A stretch of 64,000 nt of DNA from NCBI RefSeq assembly GCF_002797855.1, contig NZ_PGFB01000005.1, forward strand, positions 248,001-312,000, read 5' to 3'. This document shows, piece by piece, positions 8,348 through 19,107 of this stretch (positions are counted from its first letter, which is position 1; each line of letters starts with the position of its first letter). The position numbers and the translations under genes were made by a program. The notes beneath the pieces are model-generated. The model searched no databases and was not told the DNA's origin. It saw nothing but the letters and a program-made list of their open reading frames with translations. The stretch is from Compostimonas suwonensis (lineage in GTDB: Bacteria > Actinomycetota > Actinomycetes > Actinomycetales > Microbacteriaceae).

Positions 8348-10045
8348 TCAGGGCGCCCGCGGAATCGTGACGATCGCCGTCGTCCCCTCGTCGACCTCGC
8401 TGTAGATGCGGATGTCGCCGCCGTGCTTGAGCACGATCTCGCGCGAGATGCTGAGCCCGAGACCCGTTCCGTCGATCGGGCTGTCACGAACGGATGCCGC
8501 GCGGTAGAAGCGCTCGAACAGCCGGGACTGCTCGTCGGCGGTCATGCCGCGGCCGGTGTCGACGACGATGAGCTCGGCCTCCGCGGCATCCGCCTCGATC
8601 GCGATCTGCACGAGACCGCCGTCGACGTTGTACTTCACGGCGTTCGAGACGAGGTTGTCGATCACCTGGCGCAGGCGGAAGCCGTCGGCGATGAGCGGCA
8701 CCGCGCCCCGGTCGTCGAAGGCGAGGCGGATGCCGCGACGCTCCGCCGCGGGCCGCTGCGCCTCGATCGACCGGCGCACGAGCTCGCTCAGATCGCAGTC
8801 CGCGAAGGTCAGGGTCATGGCCGGGTCGGCGCCGCTCGCCGCGCCCAGCAGGTCGGCGATGATCGCGAGCACCCTGTCGCTGTTCGCGAGGGCGACCTCG
8901 AGCATCTTGCGGGTCCCGTCGCCCACCGCGTCGTCTTCGAGAGCGAGGTCGATGTATCCCTGGATCGAGGTGAGCGGCGTGCGGAGCTCGTGCGAGACCG
9001 CCGCGACGACCACGTCGCGTTCTTTGAGCGCGTTGATCTCGGCGGTGATGTCGCTCTCGACGATGACCCCGCCCACCCAGTTGCCGTGGCCGTCGTCGAT
9101 CTGCCGGGCCGACACCGCGAGCGCGGTCTGCTCGGTTCCGGGCTCGCCGAGCCAGACGATGATGCCGTCGAACGACTCGCCGCCCAGCGCCCGGAAGTAG
9201 GGCCGCTCCGAGTCGACGTACGGGGTCTCCCGATCGGCTTGGTAGACGACATCCCGCACGGCCTTCTCGATGCCGCTCGGCCCGGCGCCGTTCGGGTCGA
9301 CGAGGCGGCGGTGAAAGCTGTTGCTCGTGGTCGTGTTGCCGTTCGCGTCGAAGGCGAGGATGCCGAAGTTCACCGTGTTGAAGATGCTGTCGAGCAGCCG
9401 CTGCTGCAGACGGGAGCGCTCGAGCACGGTCTCGAGCTGGAGCGTCTGCTGCCGCAGCAGCACCCGGTGGGCGGCGACGCGCTTGCGGGTCTGATACGTC
9501 ATCGTCGCCACAAAGGCCAGGATGAGCGGGATGGTCACGAGCTGCGGGGTGCTCGAGAGGCTGACTCCCCCGTCGTCGGCGAGGGCGCCGGCCACGAGGA
9601 GCGCCGTGGGGATGGTCGTGCTGAGCACGGCGCCCCAGACGCCGTAGTGCGTCGACATCCAGATCACCGGGAACACGAAGAGCACACCCGCGCCGAGCGA
9701 GGGCTCGCCGTGCCGGATGAAGGCGATGCCGGCGATGTCGAGCAGGGGCAGGGCGATCGCCGCGTTCTTGCCGATCACGTGCCACGGCAGGATGACCGCG
9801 AACCCCGTGACGACGAAGATCACGGCGACGCCGATGAAGAAGCTCGGCGACGACACGCTCTGGGCGTCGAAGATCTGCACGCAGAGCACGAGGATCAGCA
9901 CGACCGCGCCGAGCGTGATCTGGGAGAGGAAGACGGAACGCCCGAGAGCGCTCGTCACCGCGTTGCGGCTCGGTGGCTCGACGACGGACTCGTCGGCGAT
10001 CGCGCGCGAACGCGGGCGATCCGTCTGTCGCCGCTTTACCCCCAT
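8348..10045 (-). CDS. Membrane sensor histidine kinase
   Basis: This 565-residue two-component sensor has five or six membrane segments between about 35 and 190, a coiled linker (RQQTLQLETVLERSRLQQ), and a PAS-like domain at about 215-335. These are followed by the dimerisation domain with H352 (AVSHELRTPLTSIQGY). The catalytic domain carries the N box (QVIDNLVSNAVKYN), G1 (VVDTGRGM), F box (LFERFYRA) and G2 (GTGLGLSI). All catalytic motifs are intact. The ATG at 10045 lies 22 bp after the asd stop. The orphan response regulator at 3441 is a plausible but unproven partner. Confidence 0.92.
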   Translation of the reverse strand: MGVKRRQTDRPRSRAIADESVVEPPSRNAVTSALGRSVFLSQITLGAVVLILVLCVQIFDAQSVSSPSFFIGVAVIFVVTGFAVILPWHVIGKNAAIALPLLDIAGIAFIRHGEPSLGAGVLFVFPVIWMSTHYGVWGAVLSTTIPTALLVAGALADDGGVSLSSTPQLVTIPLILAFVATMTYQTRKRVAAHRVLLRQQTLQLETVLERSRLQQRLLDSIFNTVNFGILAFDANGNTTTSNSFHRRLVDPNGAGPSGIEKAVRDVVYQADRETPYVDSERPYFRALGGESFDGIIVWLGEPGTEQTALAVSARQIDDGHGNWVGGVIVESDITAEINALKERDVVVAAVSHELRTPLTSIQGYIDLALEDDAVGDGTRKMLEVALANSDRVLAIIADLLGAASGADPAMTLTFADCDLSELVRRSIEAQRPAAERRGIRLAFDDRGAVPLIADGFRLRQVIDNLVSNAVKYNVDGGLVQIAIEADAAEAELIVVDTGRGMTADEQSRLFERFYRAASVRDSPIDGTGLGLSISREIVLKHGGDIRIYSEVDEGTTAIVTIPRAP

Positions 10046-10067
10046 GGAATGAAGAGTACCAAGGGGC

Positions 10068-11234
<1,167 letters not shown>

Positions 11235-11272
11235 TCAGGATGTCGCTGCTGACCGGGTGGCGGTCGGCCGGC

Positions 11273-12565
11273 TCAGCGGCCCGTGCCTCCGTGGACCTTC
11301 GCGACCTCGTCGGCGTCGAGGCCGAACGCCGTGTGCACGACGCGCACGGCGTCGTTGATCGTGTCGGCGCGCGTCACGACGGAGATGCGGATCTCGCTCG
11401 TCGAGATCATCTCGATGTTGATGCCCGCCTCGTAGAGCGCCTCGAAGAGCTTCGCCGAGACACCCGTGTTGGTGCGCATGCCGGCGCCGACGAGCGCGAG
11501 CTTGCCGATCTGGTCGTCGTACTGCAGCGACTGGAAGCCCACGGCATCCTGCTCGGCGGTGAGCGCCGTCAAGACGATCTGGCCCTCGGACTTCGGCAGC
11601 GTGAACGAGATGTCGGTGAGACCGGAGACCGCCGCCGAGACGTTCTGCACGATCATGTCGACGTTCGAGTTGGTCTTCGCGACGATCTTGAAGATCTGCG
11701 CGGCCTTGCCCGGGATGTCGGGCACTCCCACGACGGTGATCTTCGCCTCGCTCAGATCGGCCGCGATTCCGGCGATGATCGGCTCTTCCACTTCGACTCC
11801 GTTCCGCCCCAGCTCGGCAGGGATGCCGGCCTCGGGGTTGTAGACGATCGTTCCTTCGTTGTTGTTGAATGACGAGCGCACGTGCAGCGTCACGCCGTGA
11901 CGACGCGCATATTCCACGGCGCGAATATAGAGGACCTTGGCGCCCGCCGCCGCGAGCTCGAGCATCTCCTCGCTCGTGATGCGGTCGATCTTGCGGGCGA
12001 GAGGCACGACCCGGGGATCCGAGGTGAAGACCCCGTCGACATCCGTGTAGATCTCGCAGACGTCGGCGTCGAGCGCCGCCGCGAGGGCGACCGCCGTCGT
12101 GTCGGAGCCGCCGCGGCCGAGGGTGGTGATGTCTTTGGTGTCGCGGTTGAAGCCCTGGAAGCCGGCGACGATCACGATCGCGCCCTGGCTCAGGGCCTCG
12201 CTCAGCCGCCCGGGGGTCACATCGACGATGCGGGCCGCCCCGTGCTGCGCGTCGGTGATCATTCCGGCCTGGCTGCCGGTGAAGGAGCGCGCGTCGTACC
12301 CCATGCTCTTGATCGCCATGGCGAGGAGCGCCATCGAGATGCGCTCGCCCGCGGTGAGCAGCATGTCGAGCTCGCGGGGTGCGGGAATGGGGGTCACCTC
12401 GTGCGCGAGGTCGAGCAGTTCGTCGGTCGTGTCGCCCATCGCGGAGACCGCGACGACCACGTCGTTGCCCGCCTTCCGCGTCTCGACGATGCGCTTCGCG
12501 ACGCGCTTGATGCTCTCCGCATCGCTCACGGACGATCCGCCGTATTTCTGCACGATCAAGCTCAC
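11273..12565 (-). CDS. lysC: Aspartokinase
   Basis: This enzyme phosphorylates aspartate with ATP, the first step of the aspartate amino-acid pathway. It has 430 residues: the kinase domain starts with [11 protein letters not shown] and holds [13 protein letters not shown], and two ACT-type regulatory domains follow from about residue 265 ([16 protein letters not shown] and [20 protein letters not shown]). GTG 12565 has AGGAG 8 nt upstream. ACT domains of this type usually give feedback control by lysine and threonine. The gene is followed by asd. Confidence 0.95.
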   Translation of the reverse strand: MSLIVQKYGGSSVSDAESIKRVAKRIVETRKAGNDVVVAVSAMGDTTDELLDLAHEVTPIPAPRELDMLLTAGERISMALLAMAIKSMGYDARSFTGSQAGMITDAQHGAARIVDVTPGRLSEALSQGAIVIVAGFQGFNRDTKDITTLGRGGSDTTAVALAAALDADVCEIYTDVDGVFTSDPRVVPLARKIDRITSEEMLELAAAGAKVLYIRAVEYARRHGVTLHVRSSFNNNEGTIVYNPEAGIPAELGRNGVEVEEPIIAGIAADLSEAKITVVGVPDIPGKAAQIFKIVAKTNSNVDMIVQNVSAAVSGLTDISFTLPKSEGQIVLTALTAEQDAVGFQSLQYDDQIGKLALVGAGMRTNTGVSAKLFEALYEAGINIEMISTSEIRISVVTRADTINDAVRVVHTAFGLDADEVAKVHGGTGR

Positions 12566-12668
12566 GTAGGTTCTCCTGGGGTGTACGGGACGACCGAAAG
12601 ACCATTCTAGGGTGCCGACATATACCGTTTCGGCATATGCCACCCTCCCCGCTCTCCCTACTCTCCCC

Positions 12669-12757
12669 CTACTCAAAACGACGGAGATTCCGCCCGAATC
12701 GGTCGTTTTGGCGCTCAAAGTTGCAGATTAGGGCGGAATCTCCGTCGTTTTGAGTAG
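12669..12757. repeat. Intergenic inverted repeat B (27-bp perfect arms)
   Basis: The arms 12669-12695 and 12731-12757 are perfectly complementary over 27 bp around a 35-nt loop. The arm core CTCAAAACGACGGAGATT is shared with element F at 43347-43431, and a GAGAGAGGG flank follows both. It lies between lysC and recR on the same strand. Confidence 0.9.
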
Positions 12758-12787
12758 CGAGAGAGGGTGAACGGGGCGCGGGGCGCC

Positions 12788-13381
12788 TCAGGCGGGGCGG
12801 CGGCCTTCGAAGGCGCGGCCGAGAGTGACCTCGTCGGCGTACTCGAGGTCGCCGCCGACGGGAAGGCCGGAGGCGAGCCGCGTGACCCTCAGCTCGAGGG
12901 TCGTGAGCAGACGCGACAGGTACGTCGCGGTCGCCTCGCCCTCGAGGTTGGGGTCGGTCGCGATGATGACCTCGGTGACGGTGCCGTCGGCGAGCCGCTG
13001 GAGCAGCTGGCGGATGCGGAGGTCGTCTGGCCCGATGCCGTCGATGGGGCTGATCGCGCCGCCCAGCACGTGGTAGAGGCCGCGGAACTCGCGGGTGCGC
13101 TCGATCGCGACGACGTCTTTCGCCTCCTCGACGACGCAGATGGACTCCTGGCTGCGCCGGGGGTCGCGGCAGATCGAGCAGGTCTCCTGCTCGGTGATGT
13201 TGCCGCAGATGCTGCAGAAGCGCACCTTGTCGCGCACCTCCATGAGCACCTCGGCGAGCCGCGTGACGTCGAACTGCTCCGACTGCACGATGTGGAACGC
13301 GATGCGCTGGGCCGATTTCGGCCCGATCCCGGGCAGGCGGCCGAGCTCGTCGATGAGGTCTTGGACGATTCCTTCGTACAT
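12788..13381 (-). CDS. recR: Recombination mediator RecR
   Basis: This is a DNA-binding clamp that with RecO helps load RecA at gaps during recombinational repair. It has 197 residues: the helix-hairpin-helix ([18 protein letters not shown]), a four-cysteine zinc finger ([16 protein letters not shown]), then a Toprim domain with [12 protein letters not shown] and [14 protein letters not shown] 13381 lies 3 bp beyond the dnaX stop, so the two form the usual dnaX-recR operon. Confidence 0.96.
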   Translation of the reverse strand: MYEGIVQDLIDELGRLPGIGPKSAQRIAFHIVQSEQFDVTRLAEVLMEVRDKVRFCSICGNITEQETCSICRDPRRSQESICVVEEAKDVVAIERTREFRGLYHVLGGAISPIDGIGPDDLRIRQLLQRLADGTVTEVIIATDPNLEGEATATYLSRLLTTLELRVTRLASGLPVGGDLEYADEVTLGRAFEGRRPA

Positions 13382-13384
13382 GGG

Positions 13385-15862
13385 CTACTCGAATCGCGAT
13401 GCTGGTCGGTGAGGCTGCTCCTCGAGGAAGGTCGCCCCGAGGATCTCGCGCACGACGGACTCGCCGTACCGCTGGCGGCCGTCGGGCAGAGCAGCGGATG
13501 CCGCGACCGGCGTGCGCGCGGGCGGCTGGGGTGCGCGGGCCGGGGCCGCCGGCGCGGAGGGTGCTGCGGATGCCGCGGCGCTCGTGGGCGCCGCGGGCGC
13601 GGCGCTCGGCGCGACCGCGTGCAGCTCGGAGGGGGCTGGGTCGAGCGACGCGGAGTCGTCCACGTACCATCCGGTGGGCAGGCCGGGGTCGAAGGGAGGC
13701 TCGGTCTCGGGCGGAGCCTCGTCGTCCGAGGGGATCCCACCGAAGTCATCGTCGGAGGGAGAGCTCGGGGAGCCTGCGGGCGCGGATCCGGTGGGCGCAG
13801 AAGCTGCCCATGCGGAGCCGGCGGGCCCCGAGCCCACGGGCGCGGGGCCGTCGCTCGGCGTGGGAACCGCGGTGACGGCGTCGCCCGCGGCCGGGGCGGG
13901 CCGGGCGGCGGTTGTCACTGCCGCGGGCCCGCTGCCGGCCGGCGCAGTATCGTTGCTGCTCGACGCGGATCCGGAACCGGGGATCGCGACGGTCGCCCAG
14001 GTCACGGCACCGGGTGCGGCCGCAGGAGCGGCAGGCACGACGGTCGCCGCTGGTGCGGGCACCGGGTGTTCCGCGATAACCGTGGCCGCCGGGGTCGACA
14101 CGGCAGGCGCCGTGTCGTTCGGGGCGTCAGGTGCGTCAGGTGCGCTTTCGCCCGCTGGCGCAGGCTCCTCGGGGGCGGGCCCGGCGGCTGGAGCAGCCGG
14201 ATCGCCGGACCCCGACGAGGAGCGGCCGCTCGCGACATCCACTCGCGCGATGAACTTCACGCGGATGCCGAGCACGTCGAGGATCGCCTGTCGCAGGTAC
14301 TCGCTCACGCCCTGACCGCTCGGCTGGCGCTGCTTGAAGCTCGCGGCGTCGTTCTCGCTCGGGAACGACAGGGTGAGCACGTCGTCGTTGAGGGAGATGA
14401 CCTGCGCGGTGAAGACGACCATCCAGGCGCTGCGCTTGGCCTTCTCGACGGCGTCGAGGATCTGCGGCCAGGAGTCCTTGACCTGGTGCACGGTCACGGG
14501 GCCGACGGGTGCCGGCGGCGCGGCCTCGGCAGCCGGCGGGGCGGTGACGGGTGCCCGGTCGGCGGTGCCCGGCGCGGCGGCGGGAGCCGGAGCGACGGGT
14601 GACGAGGCGGGGGCGGGATCGGCTGCGCGAACGGGTGCGGCATCCCGGGCGGCGGGCGCGGCATCCGTGCGATGTTCGCCCCGCGGGGCTCCGTCGCCGA
14701 CGCCGATGCGGCGTTCGAGACGCTCGACGCGGGCCAGGGCGCCGCGCTCGGTGTCGTCGCTCGAGGGCACGAGCGTGCGTGCGATCATGAGCTCGAGGTG
14801 CAGCCGGGGCGAGGTCGCACCCGTCATCTCGGTGAGTGCGGCGTTCACGATGTCGGCGCAGCGGGAGAGCTCGGCAGTGCCGAACTTGGCGGCCTGCACA
14901 CCCATGCGGTCGAGCTCGTCTTGCGGCACCCCGCGCAGCACGGCGGCCGCGGCGTCCGCCGAGGTGGCGGCCACGATGATGAGGTCGCGGAGGCGCTCGA
15001 GCAGGTCTTCGACGAAACGGCGCGGATCCTGCCCGGTCTGGATGACGCGGTCGACGGCCTCGAACGCGGATGCCGCCTCGTTCGACGCGATCGCGTCGAT
15101 GACCTCGTCGAGCAGCGCCGAGTGGGTGTACCCGAGCAGCGCGACGGCCCGTTCGTAGCCGACCGAGTTGTCTTCTGAGCCGGCCATGAGCTGATCGAGA
15201 AGCGAGAGGGTGTCGCGGGGCGATCCGCCGCCGGCGCGCACCACGAGCGACAGCACGCCGGGCGCGACCTGCACGCCCTCGGCCTCGCAGAGGGACTGCA
15301 CGTAGTCGAGCATCTGCGCCGGCGGGATGAGCCGGAAGGGGTAGTGGTGCGTGCGCGAGCGGATCGTGCCGATGACCTTCTCGGGCTCGGTCGTCGCGAA
15401 GATGAACTTGACGTGCTCCGGCGGCTCTTCGACGATCTTGAGCAGAGCGTTGAAGCCCTGCGGCGTGACCATGTGCGCCTCGTCGAGGATGAAGATCTTG
15501 TAGCGGTCGCGGGCCGGGGCGAAGACCGCGCGCTCACGGATGTCGCGGGCGTCGTCGACGCCGTTGTGGCTCGCGGCGTCGATCTCGACCACGTCGAGGG
15601 AGCCCCCGCCGTCGCGGCTCAGCTCCACGCAGCTCGCGCAGACGCCGCATGGCGTGTCGGTCGGGCCCTCCGCGCAGTTGAGGCACCGCGCGAGGATGCG
15701 AGCCGACGTCGTCTTGCCGCACCCCCGGGGCCCGCTGAACAGGTAGGCGTGATTGACGCGGTTGGTGCGCAACGCCGTCATGAGGGGGTCGGTCACCTGC
15801 GTCTGGCCGATCATCTCGGCGAACGTCTCGGGCCGATAACGGCGATACAGGGCGGTGACCAC
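13385..15862 (-). CDS. dnaX: DNA polymerase III subunit gamma/tau
   Basis: This is the clamp-loader ATPase of the replicative polymerase, about 825 residues from GTG 15862 (ATG 15904 is an alternative with weaker N-terminal fit). ALYRRYRPETF opens the AAA+ domain; Walker A is GPRGCGKT, zinc cysteines lie in CLNCAEGPTDTPCGVCASC, Walker B is ILDEAH and sensor 1 follows in FATTEPEK. After about residue 370 comes a very long Ala/Pro/Thr-rich region interrupted by one folded segment (VKDSWPQILDAVEKAKRSAW). The tail is unusually long and low in complexity. Confidence 0.95.
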   Translation of the reverse strand: MVTALYRRYRPETFAEMIGQTQVTDPLMTALRTNRVNHAYLFSGPRGCGKTTSARILARCLNCAEGPTDTPCGVCASCVELSRDGGGSLDVVEIDAASHNGVDDARDIRERAVFAPARDRYKIFILDEAHMVTPQGFNALLKIVEEPPEHVKFIFATTEPEKVIGTIRSRTHHYPFRLIPPAQMLDYVQSLCEAEGVQVAPGVLSLVVRAGGGSPRDTLSLLDQLMAGSEDNSVGYERAVALLGYTHSALLDEVIDAIASNEAASAFEAVDRVIQTGQDPRRFVEDLLERLRDLIIVAATSADAAAAVLRGVPQDELDRMGVQAAKFGTAELSRCADIVNAALTEMTGATSPRLHLELMIARTLVPSSDDTERGALARVERLERRIGVGDGAPRGEHRTDAAPAARDAAPVRAADPAPASSPVAPAPAAAPGTADRAPVTAPPAAEAAPPAPVGPVTVHQVKDSWPQILDAVEKAKRSAWMVVFTAQVISLNDDVLTLSFPSENDAASFKQRQPSGQGVSEYLRQAILDVLGIRVKFIARVDVASGRSSSGSGDPAAPAAGPAPEEPAPAGESAPDAPDAPNDTAPAVSTPAATVIAEHPVPAPAATVVPAAPAAAPGAVTWATVAIPGSGSASSSNDTAPAGSGPAAVTTAARPAPAAGDAVTAVPTPSDGPAPVGSGPAGSAWAASAPTGSAPAGSPSSPSDDDFGGIPSDDEAPPETEPPFDPGLPTGWYVDDSASLDPAPSELHAVAPSAAPAAPTSAAASAAPSAPAAPARAPQPPARTPVAASAALPDGRQRYGESVVREILGATFLEEQPHRPASRFE

Positions 15863-16087
15863 CCCCCAATCGTACTTCGCTCCCCCGACACCCGGCCCCG
15901 GCATCCGCTCGCCTGTGTGTCTGCCTTCGGCGAAACAGGATCAACTCGCCGCGCGCCGCGCACAATCGTCACCGTGCAGGCATGTCGCCGACTCGGTCCT
16001 GCCTCCCCAGCCCAGTGACGACCGGACTTCTCCACAATCGGCGGATGCCGACGTCACCGGAGCCGGGACAGTCACGACCATGTCCAT

Positions 16088-17014
16088 ATGAATCCGCTCC
16101 CCGACCTCGTCGCCTCCCTCGGCCATGTCGTGCGATCACGCACTCTGCGCCGCCTCGACCTCGATCCGGGGCAGCTGACAGCCGCGCTACGAGCCGGTTC
16201 TCTCAGGAGGATCCGGCCGGGATGGTTCGCGACACCGGACGCCGACTCCGACCAGCTTCGAGCAGCGGCACTCGGTGGGCGCCTCGGCTGCGCGAGCGCG
16301 CTGAGACGATGGGGTGCTTGGGGCGGACGAGGCGCGGAGCTGCATGTCCACGTGCCACCGACCGCCTCCCGCCTGTCACTCGAAGCGGCGGTGAGCGCTC
16401 GGGTCGCGGGGATCGCGGTTCGCCACCCCGAGGCCGTGCCTCGTGAAGATCGGCGCGACACCGTGCTGCTGGCCCCTCCCGGCCCGCCACGGGTGCATTG
16501 GCGGGTCCTGGGTTTCCCACAGGATGCGCTGGACTGGATCGTGTCGCCCCGAGACGCCCTGCTGCAGGCACTGACGTGCCTCGACGAGGAGGATGCCCTG
16601 GCCTGCCTCGACTCGGCCGTACACGAGGGCGCCGTCTCACCGGCCGAGATCGCCGGTGTGCTCGCTCGCGCGCCCGAACGGCTGCGTCCCCTCCAGCGCG
16701 AGATGGATCCGCTCGCCGATTCGGGGCTCGAGACCATCGTGCGCAGGAGACTCCGTCGGGCAGGGTTCTCGGTGCGCCCACAGGTACACCTGCCGGGGAT
16801 CGGCTGGATCGACCTGCTCGTCGAGGAGATCCTGGCGATCGAGATCGACGGCTACGAGTGGCATTCCTCGCGCGAGCGCTTTCACGCGGACGTGGATCGG
16901 GCCGTCCGCGAGCAGGCCTTCGGTCTGCGCACCCTCCGTTTCGGGCAACGGCACGTCTTCGAGGAGTGGCCGCTCACGCTCTCGGCGATCGAGCGGCAGG
17001 TGAGGGAAAGATGA
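16088..17014 (+). CDS. AbiEi/DUF559-like protein
   Basis: This 308-residue protein is of a type common in actinobacteria. An N-terminal winged-helix-like region (RLDLDPGQLTAALRAGSLRRIRPGWF) resembles AbiEi antitoxins. A C-terminal DUF559/Vsr-like nuclease fold runs from about 215, with PQVHLPGIGWIDLLVEE, AIEIDGYEWH and TLRFGQRHV. The D and E-x-D residues expected of such nucleases are present. No toxin gene is adjacent, so a toxin-antitoxin role is not supported by context. There is no clear Shine-Dalgarno before the ATG. Confidence 0.75.
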   Translation: MNPLPDLVASLGHVVRSRTLRRLDLDPGQLTAALRAGSLRRIRPGWFATPDADSDQLRAAALGGRLGCASALRRWGAWGGRGAELHVHVPPTASRLSLEAAVSARVAGIAVRHPEAVPREDRRDTVLLAPPGPPRVHWRVLGFPQDALDWIVSPRDALLQALTCLDEEDALACLDSAVHEGAVSPAEIAGVLARAPERLRPLQREMDPLADSGLETIVRRRLRRAGFSVRPQVHLPGIGWIDLLVEEILAIEIDGYEWHSSRERFHADVDRAVREQAFGLRTLRFGQRHVFEEWPLTLSAIERQVRER

Positions 17015-17034
17015 ATCTGCTGAACCTGCAACGA

Positions 17035-17104
17035 AACAGGGTGGAATCGGCGACACCCTGTGGCCACGCTCTCTTGCCTCGGGTGTCGCCGCATCCCTCC
17101 TGTT
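17035..17104. repeat. Intergenic inverted repeat C (24-bp imperfect arms)
   Basis: Arms 17035-17058 and 17081-17104 match at 20 of 24 positions, with perfect ends (AACAGG and CGGCGACACCC) and a 22-nt loop. It lies between two convergent genes, so it could act as a terminator, but lacks a U-tract. Confidence 0.7.
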
Positions 17105-17139
17105 CTACGAGCCGGCGGACCGTCAGGGGGCACCACCTG

Positions 17140-19107
17140 CTAGGGGGCGAGGAGGTTCGGGCCGACCGAGGAGCGCGCGAGGTCGAGATTGAGGTTGGTG
17201 GAGGCGCCGAGGGCGTCCAGCACGCCGATCCGGATGGCGGCGACGTCGTATTGGCCCGGCGGGATGGCGTCGGGGCCGGTCGTCCAGTCGACGGGTGCGG
17301 GGTAGGCGGGCGCAGAGGGCGCGTTCTGGATGTTGACCCCGATCGAGAAGAGCCCGCCCGTTCCGTCCTCCCAGCTGCCGAAGAGCAGGCCGTAGAGCTG
17401 GCTGACGGCGGTGACGAGCGGCGCGGTGACGGTGGCGAGCGTCGAGCCGAGCGTGGCCGCGATCGGCGCGAGGATGTCGTCGACAGCGCCCCCGACGATG
17501 CCGCCCAGCCCGCTGACCGTGTTGACCGTGCCCACGAGCAACTCGGCGACCGTGTTCGCGATGGTCGTGATGAGGCCGGTCGTGAGGCCGCAGATGGGCA
17601 GGACGGGCAGCGCGCAGAGCGCGCCGAGCAGGCCGCCCAGCACTCCGCCCGAGATCACGTCGGTCACCTCCGCCGTCGCGTGGGTCGTCCCGTCGAGCAG
17701 GCCCGCGAGCGACACGTCGTCGAGCGTCGCCGTGATCGTCGCCACGTTGGTGCCCAGGGCCGTCAGGTTGACGACCGCGGATGCATCGATCCGCACGGCC
17801 GCGACGGCGAGGTCCACGGCGTCGAGCACCCGCTGCACCCAGGAGTCGAGCACGTCGCCGAGCGTCTCGGTGAGCTGGTTGATCACCTCGTCGTTGATGA
17901 GGAGCTCGGTGTTGGGGTCGAGGCCGTTGAGGCCGTCGGGCCCGCCGACGAGGGCGGCCAGGTCGATCAGGACCGTTCCGTCGGTGAGCGAGACCGTCAC
18001 CACGCCGGCGGTGTCGGAGAGGGTCTCGGTGAGCAGCGACTCGACCGCCGAGAGGTCGATGGTCGCCGACACCTCCGCAGACACGGAGCCCAGCCCGAGC
18101 AGGCCGAGCACGCCGTCGACGAGACCGCCGACGCCGTCTTCGATGAGCGCCTGCAGAGCGCTGTCGTTCACGAGGCCGTTGACGGCGGTCTCGAGGTCTC
18201 CCACGACGCCGTCGACCGTCGTGGTCAGATCGCCGACGAGGGGCGAGGTCGCGGTCGTCGACAGCCCCGCGACCAGGTACTCGCGCTCGAGGTTCGCCTC
18301 CAGGTCATCGGCGAACTCGGCGTTGCACGCGTCGTACTGCGCGCTCGATCCGATGGCCCCGAGCGACATCCCGACATCGGCGATGCCTCCGACGAGGTCG
18401 GAGATGCTGTCGCCCGTCACCTCGCTCACGAGGGTGCTGAGCTTGAGCGTCGCCCAGTCCGGGATCGTCGCCGGGACCTCGTCGACGGCGATTCCCCCCG
18501 AGTCGTTGATGAGGCCCGTGGCCCCGGCCGAGCGTCCGGTCGACTGCGCCTGACCGTACTCGTTGATCGCCCCGGAGTCGGTTTGCAACGGCAGCACGAG
18601 CAGGTTGGTGAGGTCGAGCGACACGAGGCCGTTGAGCGCATCGACCTGCAGAGGGTTGATGTAGGCGTCGGAACCGAGCGGGTTCGCCGAGGCCGGCTCG
18701 ACCGTGGAGGCCGAGCCGTCGTTCGTGACCGTCACGGCGTTCAGGTCGGCGATGTCCTGAGTGGGGATGGGCAGGATGCCGCCACCGAGGAACGCGCCGG
18801 AACCACGCGAGGTGAAGGTGCCGGGCGCCTCGCAGTCGAGTGTGCCGGCGATGCCGTGGGACCACTCGGCGTCGCTCCAGGACGCGACGCTCGCGGCGAC
18901 GTTCGGGGAGAGAGCGGCCGCGCCGAGCAGCGCGACCATCGCGGCACCAGCGCCCAGCCCGATCCCGGCGCTCGTGACCCGTCGGCGAGCGCGGTGCGCA
19001 GTGCTGTGAGCAGCACGACGTGCAGTGCTGTGGGCGTCGCCGTGCAGGCCGGCGCCGTGCACCTCAGCGCGGCGCACGCCGTGACGCGAACGACGGAAGC
19101 GCGTCAT
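17140..19107 (-). CDS. Choice-of-anchor G-like exported surface protein
   Basis: This 655-residue exported protein has an Arg/His-rich N-terminus, a hydrophobic segment (GIGLGAGAAMVALLGAAALSPNVAAS) and then ASWSDAEW, the W-[ST]-D-x-E pattern found just after SipW-type signal cleavage sites. The mature part begins GTLDCEAPGTFTSRGSGAFLGGG and is rich in Gly, Leu, Thr and Asp, resembling actinobacterial choice-of-anchor G proteins. Long stretches look like repeated beta-strand or helical surface modules. There is no LPXTG. ATG 19107 overlaps the stop of the upstream gene (ATGA), so it is in the SipW operon as a likely main cargo. Confidence 0.75.
   Translation of the reverse strand: MTRFRRSRHGVRRAEVHGAGLHGDAHSTARRAAHSTAHRARRRVTSAGIGLGAGAAMVALLGAAALSPNVAASVASWSDAEWSHGIAGTLDCEAPGTFTSRGSGAFLGGGILPIPTQDIADLNAVTVTNDGSASTVEPASANPLGSDAYINPLQVDALNGLVSLDLTNLLVLPLQTDSGAINEYGQAQSTGRSAGATGLINDSGGIAVDEVPATIPDWATLKLSTLVSEVTGDSISDLVGGIADVGMSLGAIGSSAQYDACNAEFADDLEANLEREYLVAGLSTTATSPLVGDLTTTVDGVVGDLETAVNGLVNDSALQALIEDGVGGLVDGVLGLLGLGSVSAEVSATIDLSAVESLLTETLSDTAGVVTVSLTDGTVLIDLAALVGGPDGLNGLDPNTELLINDEVINQLTETLGDVLDSWVQRVLDAVDLAVAAVRIDASAVVNLTALGTNVATITATLDDVSLAGLLDGTTHATAEVTDVISGGVLGGLLGALCALPVLPICGLTTGLITTIANTVAELLVGTVNTVSGLGGIVGGAVDDILAPIAATLGSTLATVTAPLVTAVSQLYGLLFGSWEDGTGGLFSIGVNIQNAPSAPAYPAPVDWTTGPDAIPPGQYDVAAIRIGVLDALGASTNLNLDLARSSVGPNLLAP

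Noticed and set aside
16088-17014. Type IV toxin-antitoxin pair
   Set aside because: Only the AbiEi-like gene is present; no AbiEii-like nucleotidyltransferase toxin adjoins it.
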